Source: Silene latifolia (lineage: Eukaryota > Streptophyta > Magnoliopsida > Caryophyllales > Caryophyllaceae). From it: 64,000 bases of DNA. Both the position numbers and the translations under genes were made by a program. The stretch covers positions 200,759,325 to 200,823,324 of the forward strand of contig NC_133536.1 in the NCBI RefSeq assembly GCF_048544455.1, in the 5' to 3' direction. Under the pieces are notes generated by a model, which saw only the letters and a program-made list of their open reading frames with translations, was not told the DNA's origin and ran no database searches. This document shows, one piece after another, positions 1-10,214 of the stretch (position 1 is its first letter; the number at the start of each line of letters is the position of its first letter).

Positions 1-300
1 CTCACTACCCGAGTAGCTGGGCCACTCCTCCGCATGACTGGCTTAAAGTCAATGTCGACGCGGCCTTCTCTTCCTCCTCTTCGTATGCTAGTATTGGGTG
101 TGTTGTTAGAACTAGTGATGGTTCTTGGGTTCGTGGGTGGTCTTCTCGGTTGGTTGCCCCTAGCCCCTTCATATGTGAAGTTCTTGCCATTATGGAGGGT
201 TTACATTTTACAATTCGGTCCACGGAATTTTTTTTGGTTGCTTCGGATTGTTTTAATGCCATTAATGCTATTTTGAGGCGAGGTCCTCCTTGCGGACTGT
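1..300 (+). pseudogene. RNase H domain (N-terminal part) of an L1-type LINE ORF2
   Basis: The frame starting near base 44 reads WLKVNVDAAF, then a glycine/valine strand and DGSWVRGWSS, then ICEVLAIMEGL and VASDCFNAINAIL. This is the order of the RNase H-like domain (RVT_3 type) at the C-terminus of plant LINE ORF2 proteins. The catalytic acids D (NVDAA), E (MEGL) and D (SDC) are all visible. The 5' side lies outside the window. The domain is cut near base 290-300 by an Ogre-like LTR remnant and resumes near 5840. The junction has no clear TSD, so the exact break is uncertain. As a split domain it cannot be functional. Confidence 0.75.
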
Positions 301-468
301 GGACATAGGCCACCACAACACCAAGCCAATCTATGGACGTGCGGCAGTCTGAAAGCCACGCTCGGGGCGTAAAAATGCTTTCGGCCGGATCGCTTTAGAT
401 CGGTTGGTTTCGTCTCGGCAAGGGTCTCGAAACGATGTAAGAGAGGTTCAGAGTCGCCACCAAGCAAT
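301..468 (-). mobile_element. Ogre-like leader and primer-binding-site remnant
   Basis: Read on the minus strand, a possible LTR end (CCCACA) is followed by a short spacer and TGGTGGCGACTCTG at about 449-463, then a leader running toward base 300. TGGCGACTC-type primer-binding sites are typical of Ogre/Tat Ty3 elements, which prime from tRNA-Arg. The internal region is truncated near base 300, next to the LINE RNase H fragment. The family assignment rests on this PBS-like motif and is moderate. Confidence 0.5.
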
Positions 469-1781
469 TGTGGGATGCTTGTAAACCGTTCGAAACCACT
501 TTATACCTAGGTCAACCAAGGCAAAAAGCGGTGTTTGACATAGGTACTAAATATAAGGAGTCGTCCCTCTTTAGCATCCTATCTCTAGAATGACTCTCGT
601 TCGCCTTAGATAAGGTCGTTCACTATCCAAAGTTTCTGAGTAAGAGGTGAAAGTACGTATTAGGAAGCCCTTTAATCGGACACGCAATCCCGCCCGCGGT
701 AATAGCCTCTCGTGATCGATCTTGGTTGGTGATGAGTGCATATTTGGCCTCATTTTCCCTTTTCTTCCCTATACATTTTGTCCTAAATCTAGACGATTTT
801 GACCTCTTTAGCTTGCATTTTGCAGTTTTAGTCCTGTACTACAAGTTTTATATCTTTTCATGCAGGTTTGGAACCCGAGAGGACTAAAGAAGCTAGCTAA
901 GAACATCACGAGACAAGTACGGGAAAGAAGATTGAAGAAAGGCGAAAAAAAGGACTCTCAGCCGGTGGGCCGGCAGCCGGGCAGCCGGCGGAGAGTCCCT
1001 CCTATGGGTCCGTTCAGAGACGGCAGCCAGCTAGCCGACTCATCATACCTGGCAACTCAATTTGTGCTGAAAGTTCTAGTGGGTTTCCAGTCGGTCCAGG
1101 ACTGGCGGCCGGCCGAGACCCCTTTTCTCCGCATTTCTATTTCCTTGTAATTTTCGGCCCAATTGTTTGTAAACTATAAATACCCCTCCCCTAATTTATT
1201 TTGACACACAACCCTAGATTTATGTTTTCCTTACCAAGTTTGAATCTCTCCTAATTAGTTTGTTAATCTTAATTAGAACAAGTTCTTCAATAATTACTTC
1301 ATTATTAGTGCTAGAAATTGGGTTGTAACAAGATTGAAGATTTCTCCTTTCTTATTTCAATCCAAGTTTCATTCTTTGCTATTGAATTGGCATAATTTTC
1401 TCCCTTTGTTTGATTTATTTACATTTTATTTTCCCTTTGAGTTTTGTTCAATTGTTTATGCTTGAATTCCTCTCTTTGTTGGTAAATTCTTATTTTCTCT
1501 CTCTTGTTCATCTTTTCTTATTCACCATTGTTGTTCATTTCCCAAAAGCTTGAACCTTTGAGTTGTTGAGTCAAAGATCGTTGCTTTTTGGGGTAATCCT
1601 TACCCATCTTAGACTAATTTGCCTTTCCTCATAATTTTGTTGGTTTATTGCATGATTAGTTGTAGAATTTATTTTCCCAATATGTTTATGCTTAAAGAAT
1701 TCATCTTTATTAATTGTTTTGACTTGACAACCATGATTAGTGAGTATCTTTTACCAGGACTCGGTTTAACCCAACATGAGT

Positions 1782-3110
1782 TGTGACACCCCCATATACC
1801 AAGGAGCCTTAACAAGACCTTCCCTAGCATATAAGGGCATCACCATCTCGGTTGCCCGAGGTAAGTAATCATCAAAAGTCAATAAAAGAACATTTAAAAT
1901 AACTTTACGAGTGATACAAACAAACTACTAAAACAAAAGGTACAACTCGTCAAAACTATTTAAACTACTTTTGCCATTACTCGTGAAGACTCATCCCGTC
2001 AAGACTCCAGCAACCATCCAAGACAAAACCTGCTAGGACTGACTGCTCACCATAAGGGATCACGGCAGACACAACAGAAACAAACAAAAGACAAACCACA
2101 CAAGGTCAGTAACTGAAGAGACACACTAACCACAGGCATAACAAGACAGAACAACAACATAAACACAAGCCACATCTCCACCAATCAATCACCGTCACCG
2201 ACTGTCCACTGGACCAGATCTGCCAGTGGGGAACCGCAGCCGTACCCACCAAATCCCCGCTCATCATACCGAGCGATAAACCCTGTCCCATTAATATGCA
2301 CATCCCCTCCAGTAGCGGGTTCCACGGAGGGCGAAACTAGGGCGTGAAGCCACTCCCGTAAGCGACTCCACTCAGCCGAGGACGCACCTCGAGAACCAAA
2401 GACAATCAATCACAGACAGCTGCACTATAACAACAACTAATGAAACAGCACGCACCAACCGATTACCATACACAATCAGCCACACGGTCACAACAACGAT
2501 ACATTAACGATACAACAACCTACACACTAGACAACCAACAGACACTGAGTAGGCGAACCTACCTTTAAGCCAACCGCAGCAATTCCTCGATCAACCACAA
2601 GACATCAACCAAGCACGAAACCCCTATACAAACAGCATACAAGTCTATTACTACCACTACAACCCTACAAGGAACAACAAAGACAAAGACGATGATGATG
2701 ACATACCTACGCATCTCACAACGGCGTTAAGACTGCTACCCGACTCAAGCAACTCATCCTCAAGGCACTAGCATCCTCAAAGGCTCCCATGGAAGGTATT
2801 TAGTGAAAGGAAAGGAGGGAGGCGACATATAGGTCTGAAGAAAGGAGGCGGAAATGATTTGCGGTTTTAAAAAAACATGATTATAAACTCTCGCCGTAAA
2901 GACGCTACTCTCGAGTAACCAACCTACTCGATCGAGTGGCCCCTACGCGATCGAGTACCCAAGATACTTGATCGAGTAACCTCTACTCTATCGAGTACCA
3001 CTCATCCTCATATCCTAACAAGACACTAGACATCTCTGGCACGCATTCCCAAGAACCTTCACCTGCCCCCAAAGGTCGGTCAACGGGTCCCTAAAAGGGC
3101 GGGTATTACA
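1782..3110 (-). mobile_element. Solo LTR of the same chromovirus family as 35659-44165
   Basis: The plus strand reads TGTGACACCCCCATA... and ends GGGCGGGTATTACA. This is the reverse of the chromovirus LTR seen at 35659-36996, including the shared CTCGGTTGCCCGAG block (1851-1864). The 5-bp TSD TGAGT flanks it (1777-1781 and 3111-3115). Its length (1329 bp) equals that of the 3' LTR copy at 42525-43853. It sits inside the Tat/Athila-like solo LTR, so it arrived later. Confidence 0.92.
2907..2996. repeat. Palindrome cluster in the solo LTR
   Basis: Diverged copies of ACTCGATCGAGT start at 2907 (ACTCTCGAGT), 2926, 2945 (ACGCGATCGAGT), 2966 (ACTTGATCGAGT) and 2985 (ACTCTATCGAGT), spaced 19-21 bp. 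This is the counterpart of the array at 35763-35836 in the full-length element. Confidence 0.9.
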
Positions 3111-5837
3111 TGAGTAATTTCATTAATTGATTCACCAAAGGGCTTATCGTTGAGGGAGATTGGTAAGGGTAGACTAGAGGATTGATTTGTTTATTTGGCC
3201 AATTTTGAGTAAAGTTGGTTTGTGACCCTTGTCCACCAACGAAAGTTGGTTAGGTCGGGAATCGGGTACCCGAAAATTTGGTCTTATTGCTAACCTAAGT
3301 TGAGACCGAAAGGGAGAACCAAGGGAGGGTACCTCTAGGCTAGTGATTGAAATCGACCTTCGAGAGGAGGAGTGGGATGACTCGGAATTCGATGGTGGCT
3401 TAATGACCTTAGCCAATATTAGGCTACCTTGGGAATATGCATGTTTTTGGGGTAGCCGGGTATTAAGCTAAGGATTCCGACCTTCGAACCCGAGAGGGGG
3501 GTTGGTGTGGAGTGCTAGTGTCCTATTGCGAACCCAAGAGAGGGGTTTTAGGCGATTTAGAGCTATCTCCTCCTTGCTTGTCTACCCAAATAATTAGCCT
3601 AGGGAATCGTGACGTGGAATTACAAATTATTGTGGGAGAACTGAGTTATAGGCCTTTTAATCATTTGATTTACAACTTATTCTTCTCTTGCTCAATTTTC
3701 TTTTCGTGATAATTTGCATTTCATTTTGTTTAGGTTAGTTGTTAGTTTAAAAACCTCAACTAAATATTATCGACTTAGCTAAGCCTAAGAATTAAAACGA
3801 TTAGTAATCTTCCTAGCTCCTTGTGGGATCGATCCTCAATTTTGCGCGATGACAACCGTGCACTTCTGAGGTTGAATTTGAAACCATCAGTTGGTTAAAT
3901 GCAAAAGTTGATAAAACGGGTAAATGCATGAATGCGCATCCACAAGTTTAAACCTAACGTGTGAGCTTTTTATGTCGGTTGTTTATCCAAATATCAAGTA
4001 ATTGATGTCGAGTTGGATTTAAAGTTGATTTGCATGCAAGACGGAAATTAAACATTCATTTACCGAGTTAGGTTTATGGTGCATAACGTGATCCATTTGT
4101 CTTAGAAAGGCGTGTTGCAAATACAAAGTAAAAGGGCAGGCTTGTCATCTGATCCGTCCTGTATTCGAGTTAAATGAATTCGTGATCGTCCTAGACAAGT
4201 GCTGGAAAGGAAGCAAGACCTGATCAGGCAGCCTATTGAGGCGCGAGCCTTAGGGCGATGCATAGGGCCCTGTCCAGGTTTGAAAACTGGAAATCAGTAA
4301 GCCTGTTTAGGCGCGAGGTAGCAGACGGTCCAAAGGGGCATCTCCTGACTATTGAAAATGTTTGTGAAATGGTTTGTAAAAAGGTATTTGAACCCGTTTT
4401 CGTTGAAAAGATCGTTTAGACCGCTTTTGTGTTAATGTGAAGATTGAGACTTGAATAATCATCATTGTATTGACGATATTCGATATCGGGTTCGGTTTTG
4501 CAAGCTTGACATGAGTAGTTTTGAAAAACATTTATTAAAACTAATTGTGTTAAGTTCATTGTTTTGTAATTAGTCAATGTTCATCATCGTACTCGGATTT
4601 AAACCGTCATGGTATGTGGAACCAAGGATGATTATGCATGTATGACTAATATGGTTGTTTTTGAAATGTAAACAAATGAACAAAAGGTAATTAACCAAAT
4701 ACCTTTTAAAATGTAATTAACCAAATATTATCACCGAAACACGGATTAAACCGTCATGATATCAGGAACCAAGGGTGAACATGATTTATGGTTAAAAAGG
4801 TTTATCATAAAAATGATTTGAAATGGTAAAAACCGGTTGTAAAATGAACTGAAAATGGAAAGAATGAACTCAAACACGTTTGAGTTCTGACTTGGGCAGC
4901 CCATTTAGGCGCGAGCCACCTAGTTGTGACTAGGGGCTTCTGTTTCCGGACAAAACTCGGTTTTGGCTCATTCGATCCGTATTTTGGACCATGTTATGCA
5001 TGTTTTAGCATGTTAAGGTCATAAAAAACAGATAAAAAGACATGAAAGAAGAGGATTAATTACACCCTCATACTTACATGTTAGGTTGAAGACAAGAAAT
5101 CGACGGAAGTGTAAAAACTTGTTAGGTCGGAAAAATCGGTTGAAAACCGTTCTAGCAATGTAAATAGTGTTTATTAGTTTAATGATTGTGTAGTTGGTCA
5201 AAATGGTCGGTCAAGTGATTTAATGCACGATGACGGTACCAAACAATGTGTATGGCTTGTATTTTCGATCGATAGGTCGAAAATACGTGTCGGTTTGTGA
5301 CTTGAGAAGTCGAGTCTAGAATTTTAAGGGAGAAATGAGGGGGCGGACACTCGCGTACCTTCAAATGGTGGTATTTGAGGGGTATTTATAGAGGATTGAG
5401 TGGTTGTGTGCGTTTTGAGAGACGTGGCCGCAAGGGCTACTCGAAGAGGCACGAGCCATTTCGCGGGTCTGCCAGCTGTCTTGTCACTATCACGCAATTG
5501 AAATCATGATTTGTTATATCCTAGGTTTTAGATGGCATGATTTTTTTACTTGACCATTCAAGTATACCGTGTATACTTAACATGGAAGCTTTGTGATGTT
5601 TTTTTTTTGTGTTTGACTCGGTTTGGCTCATTGTTGGAATCGGGATTTACATTTTGAGTCGGTTTTGGTCCGGTGTCGGTTTTGACTCTAGTTATTGTCA
5701 TTGCGACCCCGTCGTCATGCATAAAACAACCCAGGTACTTTTGAAAAGTTCTGAAAATGTTTTGTTTTCGAAATCGTTTTGAGTTTTCCGACGTATAGTT
5801 ATACAAACTGTCGATTAAACGTAGCGATTCCTAAGCA

Positions 5838-6140
5838 TATTGTAGTCCGATAATCATCGGATGTTTGTTGGGCATGCTCGTTTGAAGCTTGTTTTTGAGA
5901 AGAGGTCGGCTAACAAAGTGACGGATGAAATTGCTAAGGCTTCAAGTAAAGACATTAGTTCATGTAACGGTTATTTCGTTTGAGATTCTGCCCCACCCTT
6001 TGTATTAGACTTATGTAACATCGACTACATTTCGGCATGTGCGCCTCTTCCCCCGACCCTCCGTCATGATGTACTTGAACTCTCTGTTTTAACATATATA
6101 TGTTCGATTTTTCCAAAAAAAAAAAAAAAAAAAAAAAAAA
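5838..6140 (+). pseudogene. LINE RNase H C-terminus, 3' UTR and poly(A) tail
   Basis: The frame reads RLKLVFEKRSANKVTDEIAK and continues to NGYFV and a TGA stop at 5980-5982. This matches the last helix of LINE RNase H domains (the R..N.V...LA pattern). About 130 bases of 3' UTR follow, then an uninterrupted A run at about 6116-6140. It is the continuation of the fragment at 1-300 and gives the LINE's plus orientation and 3' end. Confidence 0.75.
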
Positions 6141-6250
6141 CATGCCATTATGACTCTATTAACCATGGTTACAGGCATATCAAAGCAACTACTGACCGTT
6201 TGAACCTCATCTTTCAAATTTCTAGGGTTAGTGAAATGGACCAAGATGTT

Positions 6251-6429
6251 TGTTAAGATTATAGAGGGGAGATGAATGCATAAGAGAATTGTATTATTGA
6301 GTTGATCTGATGAGAATACATCGACAATATATATAATAGACGACATACTCTAAACCCTAGACGGTAGCCGTCGTAGCTCGTAATCTAACCCTAATGATAG
6401 TCGGCCCTAATGGGCCTAATATCCTAATA
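6251..6429 (-). repeat. Copia 3' LTR (179 bp)
   Basis: It runs TGTTAAGATTATAG to ATATCCTAATA on the plus strand and appears identical to 8654-8832. The polypurine tract adjoins its upstream edge on the minus strand. Confidence 0.93.
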
Positions 6430-7139
6430 CCCTCCCGCAATCGTAAAGGCAGTACATAGTACGAACTTTACGATTGGAGAATTATAATAAAATCAAAATA
6501 AAATTAAAATATCCTAACCCTAATTATGCAAACCCTAATGGGCCTAATATCCTAATACACTCCCGCAATCGTAAAGGAGGTACATAGTACGAACTTTACA
6601 ATTGGAGAATTACAATAAAATCAAAATAAGAAAAAAAATCAATCTTCATCGACTTCTTCGCCTTCATTATCCATCCCCATCTTCGCAAGGTTGATAAAAT
6701 AAACGAGTATTAAGACTCGTTAGAAATTTCTTCGAACAAGAACGTTAAGTTTTTTTTTCGAACTTGTCGAATATCAAATAATTTGTTAGGAACTCTAATC
6801 AGACCTAAACAAATTTTTATCAAGACGGAAAATTATCCGTTAACTTCAAGATATGGACAACATTAATTTTTTCGAACTCCAAATCGGTTGCGTAACTCGC
6901 CAGTCAATTTTATACCACCTTGAACAAAATTGAAGATTTTTAATTAAGGGGAATGCACTGAATCCCTCGGAAAATATACTTGTACGGACTGATATATCCG
7001 CAGGAAAATAAATGAAGATTTTTCAAAGGTTGCATGTGTGCCATAAAAGAAAGCTGCAATAGCAAAATAGAATTGCTACACAACTAGAAAGCAGGCTTCT
7101 AAAGAACGCAAAACAAATGAAAAGTATTTTTTTTTTTAA

Positions 7140-8545
7140 AGAAATAATTTGTAAAGCATAGGTTACGGGATCCCGCCGGTGGAGCTTACCGACTCCAATC
7201 CTCGTCCTCTTAGAATGGTCCTGAATGATACAAGACTCGTTAGTAAAAGTAAAGGTACAGCCAGTCGCAACAACTAATTGAGAGACAGACAGTAAATTGC
7301 AAGTGAGACTCGGAATATAGAGTACATCAGATAAAATAAGGGAGTCATTCAATTTCACTGTCCCAGCCAAATTAGCCGTGACATTATGCCCATTAGGAAG
7401 GGTGATTGGATGAGAGGAAATGGAATGAGAGTTGCTTAACCAAGAAATATCACCGGTAACATGACGGGATGCACCCGTATCAATAATCCAATCGGAAAAT
7501 ATACCAGAGAGACGGTCAGACTCAGAGTGCATCATATGAGCACGAGCAGGAACCGGAGGGAAGTAGAGGCAGCAACTCCTGACCGAGTACGAGCCTTAGC
7601 ACGAAATTCTTCGAGGGTCCGGGGGCGATCGCCCCACCAATCAGGAAAATTACCAGATTTAATGAAGCAAGATGTTATCTCGTGGCCTGAACCCGTACAA
7701 TGAGAGCATTTTAACTTCCTGCGGTCCTGCTTTTCTTGGTCCCGGAGAACACGCCGGTCAAGGACCGAAGAGGAAGATGCAGCAGGACGAATGGCAAAAG
7801 CAGCCATATCAACAGTCTCGTGTTGAACCACGCCTTCCTGAGAGAGACGCTCCGCTTGCAGAGCCAACTGAAATGCACGATTGAGTGTAGGCAGAGGATC
7901 CATGGATAATAAATTGGAAGGGAGATTACCGTAAAGGGAGCGATCCAAGCCCATAAGAAACTTGTGCAAGCGCTCGGAATCCTGGCGAGCAATGGCAGAT
8001 TTCTCGATGCTACACAAACAGCGGCCACACGCGCAAGCAAAAGGAGGCTCATGGTTAGCAAGTGAATCCCACAAATTTTTTAACTGACCGTAATAGTCAG
8101 TGATGGTCACACCCTTAGCCCGATGACAGGTCATGGAGTTGAGATTTAAGGGAATGGATTTTAGTCCCATCGACAAATGAGAAACGTTCGCCAAATCAAA
8201 TTGAAGAAGACGAGTGTCTTCAAAATAAGAGATGCTATGTTTTATTGAGGAATAATTGGAATGCATTATCCATTGAACAATAGTTGCGTGGATAACGTCC
8301 CATTGTTCCAAGAGCAATTTGTCCGACGGTTTTTCGATAGTACCGTCACAAAAACCAAACTTTCTTTTGGATTTAAGAGTCATTTTGGTAGATCAGCTCC
8401 ATTCCTCATAGTTATCACTACGAAGTTTAACATGAGAAATGGCTAGACCGGGGATATCACTGTTACCAAGATAAAACGGAGACAAGGCATCAATGGTTGT
8501 AGTTTTAGTGGTAGTAGAAACAGTTGAGTCGCCGCCAATCGTCAT
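7140..8545 (-). pseudogene. Copia gag-protease polyprotein, interrupted
   Basis: The start is ATG at 8545 (MTIGGDST). The N-terminal part contains SPFYLGNSDIPGLAISHVKL and SDNYEEWS, the copia gag entry motif. One TGA (8393-8395) interrupts the frame, which then continues through the UBN2-type gag region (ITDYYGQLKNLWDSL, FLMGLDRSLYGNL) to a CX2C...H zinc knuckle-like CSHCTGSGHEITSCF. A frameshift near 7540 leads into the protease, with WIIDTGASRHVTG giving the D-T-G active site, then LPNGHNVTANLAGTVKL and LSDVLYIPSLTCNLLSVSQL. The frame ends near 7140 in A/T-rich sequence; no integrase follows. Two lesions in an element with identical LTRs suggest it was copied from an already defective template, or that there are sequence errors. 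Confidence 0.85.
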
Positions 8546-8653
8546 TGTTTTATGAGGAAGATGACGAAAGAAGGCGAAACAGAGAGAAAGAAAGAACAGA
8601 GAAAAAAATAAATTAGGGTTTGGCGCGGAAACGTAACCTAGAACCTGATACCA

Positions 8654-8832
8654 TGTTAAGATTATAGAGGGGAGATGAATGCATAAGAGAATTGTATTAT
8701 TGAGTTGATCTGATGAGAATACATCGACAATATATATAATAGACGACATACTCTAAACCCTAGACGGTAGCCGTCGTAGCTCGTAATCTAACCCTAATGA
8801 TAGTCGGCCCTAATGGGCCTAATATCCTAATA
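8654..8832 (-). repeat. Copia 5' LTR (179 bp)
   Basis: Same sequence as 6251-6429. The PBS TGGTATCAGG lies directly beside it at 8644-8653 on the minus strand, which sets the element's orientation. Confidence 0.93.
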
Positions 8833-9084
8833 ATGTTAAGGCTATCCTTCACTCTATCAATAAGTTAGTCGTGTTAGCTCAATATTTTTCAATTAGTCAT
8901 TATTCTAGGAATCTAAATAGGATTGCTCATATTACGACTAAATCAGCTATGGTATGAATACATCTTTTTCTTATCATTAAAAAAACAAAAAAACAAAAAC
9001 AAATGAAACTTAACTCTAAGGGATCGATATTAATTAACCCTTATCAAGGTAAATTTATCTCCTTGAAACTTCATGTGTTAAAGC

Positions 9085-9674
9085 TTGAGCTGGTAAAAGC
9101 TCACTTGACCCGAGGAATCCGGCCCGACCCGCCCGAAATCCAACCCGCCCCGCCTGAAATCCGACCCGATATAACCCAAAAAATCGGGTGAACCGAAATC
9201 GACCGACCTGAACCGATAACCGAAAAGATCGTTATTTTTTCCAATCCGAACGCGACTTGAATCGATCCAACCCGGCCCGTGACCCGATATTAACTAAACC
9301 CAATGAATGACCAAATAATAATGAAACTAGCCTAATAATTATGACGTAAATATGACCAAATTGACATTCATCTTAATTATTTTCACTAGAAACTACAATT
9401 AATGCAACTACACATTAATATTGTTTAAACATAAAATTACCTGTCAAAAACTAAAGAAATAAACAGGATACCACGTAAAATATATGCTGATAACGTGACC
9501 CGATATTGACCCGTTGATAACCCGACCTAGCTTGCCACCAATTGATGACTCGACCCAAAGATGACCTGACATAAACTACAACCAATCCGAGCCTAACACA
9601 ACCCATACCCGATATGACCCGACCCACTTTAACCCGGCCCTTAACCAAGCCGAGTGACTCGATTGCCACCTCTA
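9085..9674. mobile_element. Nonautonomous hAT element, CCCGACCC-rich, old copy
   Basis: The right end is TTGCCACCTCTA, the reverse of the TAGAGGTGGCAA terminus at 34261. The left end TTGAGCTGGTAAAAG is a diverged partner. The flanks GTTAAAGC and ACTAAAGG are a plausible degenerate 8-bp TSD. The interior is full of GACCCGA/CCCGACC runs and has no coding capacity, matching the copy at 34261-34807 in reverse orientation. Confidence 0.65.
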
Positions 9675-10214
9675 ACTAAAGGTTATTTCGTCCCTCGCCT
9701 CATATATATAGCATTATGGATTCCATCAACAAGGATAAAAAAAAAAAGTACGTTTACGTTGTATATATCTTACAAGTCACATGTCGCCATCATATAAGTC
9801 TAATTTTAGGACCAAAAATGTACAATTTCTAATCATGAACCACTATGAACTCAGATTCGCTCCGTAAATTCTATCAATTCTAGTTTTCTGATCTCTATTG
9901 ACAGTTCTCTTTGCTCCAAATATTACTGTCCAACTCATATTTGTCAAAGAACAATTGGGTGGTACACATCAATCATGAGGCGATATTATTACTTTCAGGA
10001 CATCTGATAAAATTGGAACTAATGAGACGATATTATATATATAGCTCATGAAAAATCTTCGATTTTCCATTTATACGAGCCTAAATAACTTCATTACAAA
10101 TAAAATGAATTACCTACAAACAAGAAGACGAGGGTTTGCATAAATATAAAACCTTATAAGCCAAAGGATAGCGAAAATAAAAATATGTAGGGCGGAGAGT
10201 GAATAAGTAGTGTA
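9675..10214. other. 3' flank of the bHLH gene, no feature seen
   Basis: AT-rich sequence. It should hold the 3' UTR and terminator of the minus-strand bHLH gene, but I could not fix a polyadenylation site. No other feature was seen. Confidence 0.4.

Larger units (their letters stand above)
730..3889 (+). mobile_element. Solo LTR, Tat/Athila-like (with nested solo LTR)
   Basis: The element begins TGATGAGTGCATATTTGG and ends AAACCATCA. It is flanked by the 5-bp TSD GTTGG (725-729 and 3890-3894). Removing the nested chromovirus LTR and one TSD leaves about 1.83 kb. A TATA-like ACTATAAATACCC lies near 1176, ahead of a T-rich transcribed-leader-like stretch. The 3' part carries CTTGTGGGATCGATCC, a phrase common at the ends of Tat/Athila LTRs. 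No internal region remains, so this is a recombination product. Confidence 0.85.
469..5837 (-). mobile_element. Ogre/Tat-like LTR remnant (interrupted by a solo LTR)
   Basis: This sequence lies between the PBS-like motif at 449-463 and the resumed LINE RNase H at about 5838, and is read as an LTR in minus orientation of about 2.2 kb once the solo LTR at 730-3894 is removed. It begins TGTGGG on the plus strand and probably ends near CTAAGCA (5831-5837). Four copies of an AGGCGCGAGCC-like motif occur near 4240, 4308, 4907 and 5447. Only short unrelated open frames occur. The right boundary is estimated from where the LINE frame resumes. Confidence 0.45.
6251..8832 (-). mobile_element. Young nonautonomous copia element with gag and protease only
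   Basis: Two 179-bp LTRs (6251-6429 and 8654-8832) bound the element and look identical when read side by side. The TSD is ATGTT (6246-6250 and 8833-8837). On the minus strand, TGGTATCAGG (initiator-Met type PBS) follows the 5' LTR directly. A polypurine tract GCGGGAGGG precedes the 3' LTR. The internal region codes gag and protease but has no integrase, reverse transcriptase or RNase H. A 3' internal segment (6430-6535) is partly duplicated at 6536-6640. It needs enzymes from a relative; the identical LTRs imply recent insertion. Confidence 0.93.
6141..9004 (+). pseudogene. Second LINE fragment, RNase H C-terminus and A-rich tail
   Basis: The frame from about 6144 reads CHYDSINHGYRHIK and goes on to the copia insertion at 6251. 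After removing the copia element and one TSD copy, the same frame continues without a stop through KAILHSINKLVVLAQYF, SRNLNRIAHITTKSAMV and a TGA near 8957. The S/R..NR.AH...K pattern is the C-terminus of an RNase H-like LINE domain. An A-rich tail (AAAAAAACAAAAAAAC) follows at about 8979-9004. The first LINE's poly(A) abuts its 5' side, so that LINE probably landed in this one. Confidence 0.65.

Noticed and set aside
2106..2409. Short ORFs in the solo LTR
   Set aside because: Frames within LTR sequence; the equivalent region of the full-length element is noncoding and the frames are not kept.
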